Assembly (NCBI GenBank): GCA_037951105.1
Contig: JBAMJV010004291.1
Coordinates: 1 to 64,000 of the forward strand
DNA length: 64,000 nucleotides
Direction: 5' to 3'
Source: Echinarachnius parma
Lineage: Eukaryota > Echinodermata > Echinoidea > Clypeasteroida > Echinarachniidae
Shown here piece by piece: positions 60,671 through 64,000 of this stretch (positions within the stretch are counted from its first letter, which is position 1; the number at the start of each line of letters is the position of its first letter). Below the pieces are notes generated by a model. That model saw only the letters and a list, made by a program, of their open reading frames with translations, had not been told where the DNA came from and did not search any database. The position numbers were made by a program, and so were the translations under genes.

Positions 60671-61245
60671 CCTGCCATAGTTTATATTTCGTTCACATTT
60701 CGTCACAAATCATACCTGCTAGAAATGTAATCTTACAAAATACACAGCCGGGAAAGCAGTTATTGCCAAATGAACTAGAAATTCATACGAACGTTTCATC
60801 GGAATCGCTGCGAGTCTCGACTTTCCGTAATTCTTCGCAAGGTGATTCGCATGGTTCGAGATACACCCTAGGCAGGCTTAGTGTTAAGCAGTGTGCACAA
60901 ACTAGCCTTGTTAAAAATGGCAATCCACGGTGTAGCCTCCTCATGCTTGTCAATCTTTAACTTGTCGAACATATCGGGATAACTGGCTGTACTACTACAG
61001 ACTGCCTCTAAAGTGTAACATGGAGAAGTATGTACACTTAATACCGGAGCTATATTATTTTGAAAATGGACAATGATGGATGGGACAACTCTATACAAAA
61101 ATAATAATAATAATAGAGATATGTATAAGTAGTAGCCAAATGCCTCTACGCGTCGCCGAGCATGCGCGCATATGATCCTGTATACAGTTATCGCTTGCGC
61201 TCGTGAGAGGTTCAAATTAATTAAATGGATATAAATTAGATCTAA

Positions 61246-61915
61246 CGCGCATTGAAAAGTATGTTGGCATTGTTATAAATTATACTCTGAATTTGAAATA
61301 CCATTGTCCGGAACTGTAATAAGCTAATAGGTATGTAACAAAGATCATTTGTTAATTGTACTCCACATATTTCAAAGCAACTGTATAAAGCTATCATTAG
61401 ATCACGCTTAGAATATTGTTGTATTGCCTGGGATCCACACTGTAACAGTCATAAAAATTATACTTGAACGTATTCAAAACCATTGTGATTGGATGTAGTG
61501 TAATAATTCACGAACCTTATAATGAAGATTTTACTATAGACGGATAGCTGATTGAGGAGAGATGAACTAACATCATACATGGCAACGGCCACATGGCCCA
61601 GGATAGCTAGAGATAGAAGAGAATGGAAATATCATGAGGAAAGCTTTGTCCAACGTGGGGATGAACTATAGCCTGATACATAGAAAGATAGATTGCTTAT
61701 TATGAATTACAAAATAATTTGATGCTCGTAAACTCTACACACAGGTTCAAATATGCAACTAGGATTAGAAAAGAACAATTTATTAAAATCAAAGGTACCA
61801 TTTTCTAGAACAGCGATATGAACTCATTTTATGTTTATACAACTCGTGAATGGAACAAACTTCAATATGATATTATAAATAGCCCTCCCCTTAAAACAAA
61901 AGAGAACGGAAGCTA
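61246..61915 (+). pseudogene. Decayed reverse-transcriptase C-terminal fragment
   Basis: Frame-broken pieces read EKYVGIVINYTLN (61252-61291, like the KYLGVxI motif), LYKAIIRSRLEYCCIAWDPH (about 61381-61440, like YVRPxLEYAxxVWDPH), LERIQNH, and YTTREWNKLQYDIINS near 61839-61892 (like PRTIRDWNxLP). The order is that of the thumb and C-terminus of a CR1/L2-like reverse transcriptase. Frameshifts and stops separate the pieces. It is much older than, and not a copy of, the intact element at 8.9 kb. Confidence 0.75.
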
Positions 61916-62804
61916 AATTTACATAAATATCACATAACTCTTATATTCGGTTATGAGGGTCTATAATTCTTAAATAAGTTTTAATTGTAAAGTGGTAAAT
62001 ATTATTGAGCAATATGCATTCATACACTCTTTTCTATACTTGTTGTATTTATAGATTGTAAACGTGTAATGGGGTTCTGCCTTTTCAGTTTAAATTCGCT
62101 CTTTTATATTGTCAGTAAACGGAATAAATAAAACCAGTGAGCGTTTTATCGTATTACGTAACGTATGCGTGATTGGCTCAAACACTTATCATATGATCGG
62201 GTTTAAGAGCGCAATATGAATTTATATGACACAGAGGCTTAGAGTCTGTAGGAGATATAGACAACAATATCGAGGCATAATTAAAAGGTTACAGGTCATA
62301 TCACCTAGATTGATAGGCGTCGATAGGTGAGAGGGGCAAAATTTAACGGAGTCATCAGTGAAAAGGGTAAAACATACTTTGGCAAATTCAGATTTTAAAG
62401 AGTAGGAATGGGAGACGGATGGGGTGCAGGGCAGAAAATAGCTCTTAACCGAATGACTCCCTAGGGCAGTAGGGGTCTAAAAACTTTTGGATTTTACCGG
62501 GTTTAGCCAAACAACTCGCGAATTCCACATTGCACCAGCTTGTCCACGCATTGCACGTGTGAAGGTGATTTTTAAATTGCTAAACTAGTCCATTTTCAAG
62601 CAGATTTTATCAGAGATACTTACACTAACAGATAGGCTATGATGTAGTATTTAACATGGTAGGTGAGAAAAGTGTATTATATACATTTTATACCAAAAAA
62701 AATACAATTCTAAACAATGCGTGGGTGGGGCGATTCTCACTTCTTTCATTTAGCTTAAACTTGATTAACACATCAAGATAAATAATTGTTAGGCGGTGCC
62801 TCTC
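61916..62804. other. No gene seen
   Basis: AT-rich sequence without a supported open frame, repeat pair or RNA gene. A faint resemblance to the AGGGAAATGCC MITE right end occurs near 62720-62755. Confidence 0.4.
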
Positions 62805-63018
62805 TAAAGCCATCTGCAGACAGAGCCGACTCGACCCGATCCGACTGGTTTCAATCAGGCTAGAGTTGGATCCGATTCATCGTTTTGAATCGGCCCCAAC
62901 TGGCATCCGACTGTCTCTCGACTAGCAAAATGTGTGTGGCGAGGCACTGAAAGCTGAGCCGATCCGAATGAAAACCAGTCGAATCGGGTCGACTCGGCTC
63001 TGTCTGCAGAAGGCTTTA
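62805..63018. mobile_element. Short inverted-repeat element, GCAGACAGAGCC family, copy 2
   Basis: The element of about 214 bp has terminal inverted repeats TAAAGCC.TCTGCAGACAG and complement. It is the inverted relative of 42040-42246, sharing 'tcgactgg', 'ggccccaactggc' and 'gcgaggcactgaaa'-type phrases. Confidence 0.8.
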
Positions 63019-63710
63019 TGCAACTGGCTCATTCGCACATCCAGACATCCCGCTGATGGCAACAACATAAACATCCGTGAGTAGATATGATGGGTGTCTA
63101 CCCTACGATTCTACTGTGTCCGCGTACTAAATGTGTGTAACTATTATCATTGATATCATCACCCTTAGCGAATCGCAAACAGATACCGAGTACATGCGCA
63201 GTGTTCGAATCGGGTGCGCTGAGTTGGCTCGTTGACGTGCACTATAAAGCGATTCGCTATATCATATTTCATATTTATTGATTAGGGTCATATCCAGATC
63301 TACTTAATCGCTCAGAACACGTACTGGAACATACCGCTCTATTAAAATGCAGTTATGTAACTGCATACATTGGAATTCGATTCCGATGCAAAGTGTTTTT
63401 ATAACATAATTATAATGTTATTTTTTCGAATCGCATGTGGCGTACACATAAGCAACGTATTGAATAATAGCTGACAGACAATTTCATGTGAACTGTTTTT
63501 CTTTAACGAATAACCATTACTTTGATAAGCAATGCTCTGCATACATTGACAACTTTAAATTTATGACTGAGACATAATGATTGACTATTACAGAACAATA
63601 AACATAATTATGTTCAACTCATCACGGAACCTTGGAATATCAAACTATAAGTGATCTTCGCAAAAAGCCTTCTGGTCTAAATATCGGTCACATTAGTGGC
63701 ATGACTGGAA

Positions 63711-63962
63711 CTAGTTAGAAATAGCTAACTCGGTATGGGATTCCCTTTTATTTGATAACGTCGTACTGCCCATCACGTGGCCAGTGGAACCAGACGCAGT
63801 CTCAGTAGAAACACCATCGGAACATAGACTGATTCTCGGACTAGACCCGGAACATCCAGTGCACATCCAGTGTGCAGTAGTCTTACACAACAACTCTGGA
63901 GCGATGATGCCTTGAAATCCCGCGAACTTGAGCAACTGATCTGCATTGACGTTCAAGCATAC
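63711..63962 (-). CDS. Possible last coding exon of an unrecognised gene
   Basis: After an acceptor-like TTACTTACCCCATAG|GTA, the minus strand is open for 83 codons and a stop: V-C-L-N-V-N-A-D-Q-L-L-K-F-A-G-F..., with several cysteines (CKTTAHWMCTGC) in the middle and a Ser/Thr-rich end. GC content is higher than in the surroundings. I do not recognise the protein. The opposite strand is also open from about 63823 and ends at a donor-like TGGG|GTAAGT, so an exon on the + strand is a real alternative. Only part of a gene could be in the window. Confidence 0.3.
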   Translation of the reverse strand, partial: VCLNVNADQLLKFAGFQGIIAPELLCKTTAHWMCTGCSGSSPRISLCSDGVSTETASGSTGHVMGSTTLSNKRESHTELAISN

Positions 63963-64000
63963 CTATGGGGTAAGTAAATAATGTTGTATATTAGTAACAT

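Noticed and set aside
60868..61215. 115-residue minus frame with a hydrophobic segment
   Set aside because: The Leu/Ile stretch comes from an (ATT/AAT)n tract; the rest has no family resemblance.

Overview
The window looks like nuclear DNA of a marine invertebrate animal. It is AT-rich, its introns are kilobases long, and miniature inverted-repeat transposons (MITEs) are dense. It carries a non-LTR retrotransposon with a 2A-like motif and a PHD finger, and a spliced proteinase K-type (S8A) protease gene. An echinoderm or other invertebrate deuterostome is the most natural guess, but nothing here fixes the taxon.

Layout. Positions 1-1602 contain no cytosine on the + strand and may not be genuine assembly. 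1.6-8.1 kb is repeat-rich, with poly-C tracts, a duplicated exon-like unit with splice-like borders and a TA-flanked MITE. 8.1-12.3 kb holds a non-LTR retrotransposon with one intact 1083-residue ORF: hydrophobic segment, 2A-like motif, PHD finger, APE endonuclease, reverse transcriptase. 12.4-21.2 kb is a direct segmental duplication (copy A 12449-16142, copy B 17061-21208). Copy B holds an extra 463-bp MITE that is cleanly absent from copy A. 21.2-24.4 kb has no recognisable gene.

From 51.86 kb down to 24.48 kb on the minus strand lies one protease gene that I could reconstruct completely. It has a TATA/initiator promoter, a non-coding first exon and seven coding exons that join in frame to a 383-residue prepro-protein. 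The sequence shows a signal peptide, an I9-type propeptide, the Asp/His/Ser triad (D142, H173, S326), the oxyanion Asn (N261) and a stop codon. One intron uses a GC-AG donor. Its introns are filled with MITEs, foldbacks and iteron-type elements, mostly with TTAA or TA target duplications.

53.3-58.7 kb is a second segmental duplication, rearranged by a TTAA MITE. 58.9-60.5 kb is a 1.6-kb TA-flanked inverted-repeat element, and 61.2-61.9 kb a decayed reverse-transcriptase fragment. The far end (63.7-63.96 kb, minus) may hold the last exon of another gene, which I do not recognise.

The only host gene well supported is the protease. Most of the rest is mobile-element sequence. Coordinates of repeats are read by eye and may be off by a few bases.
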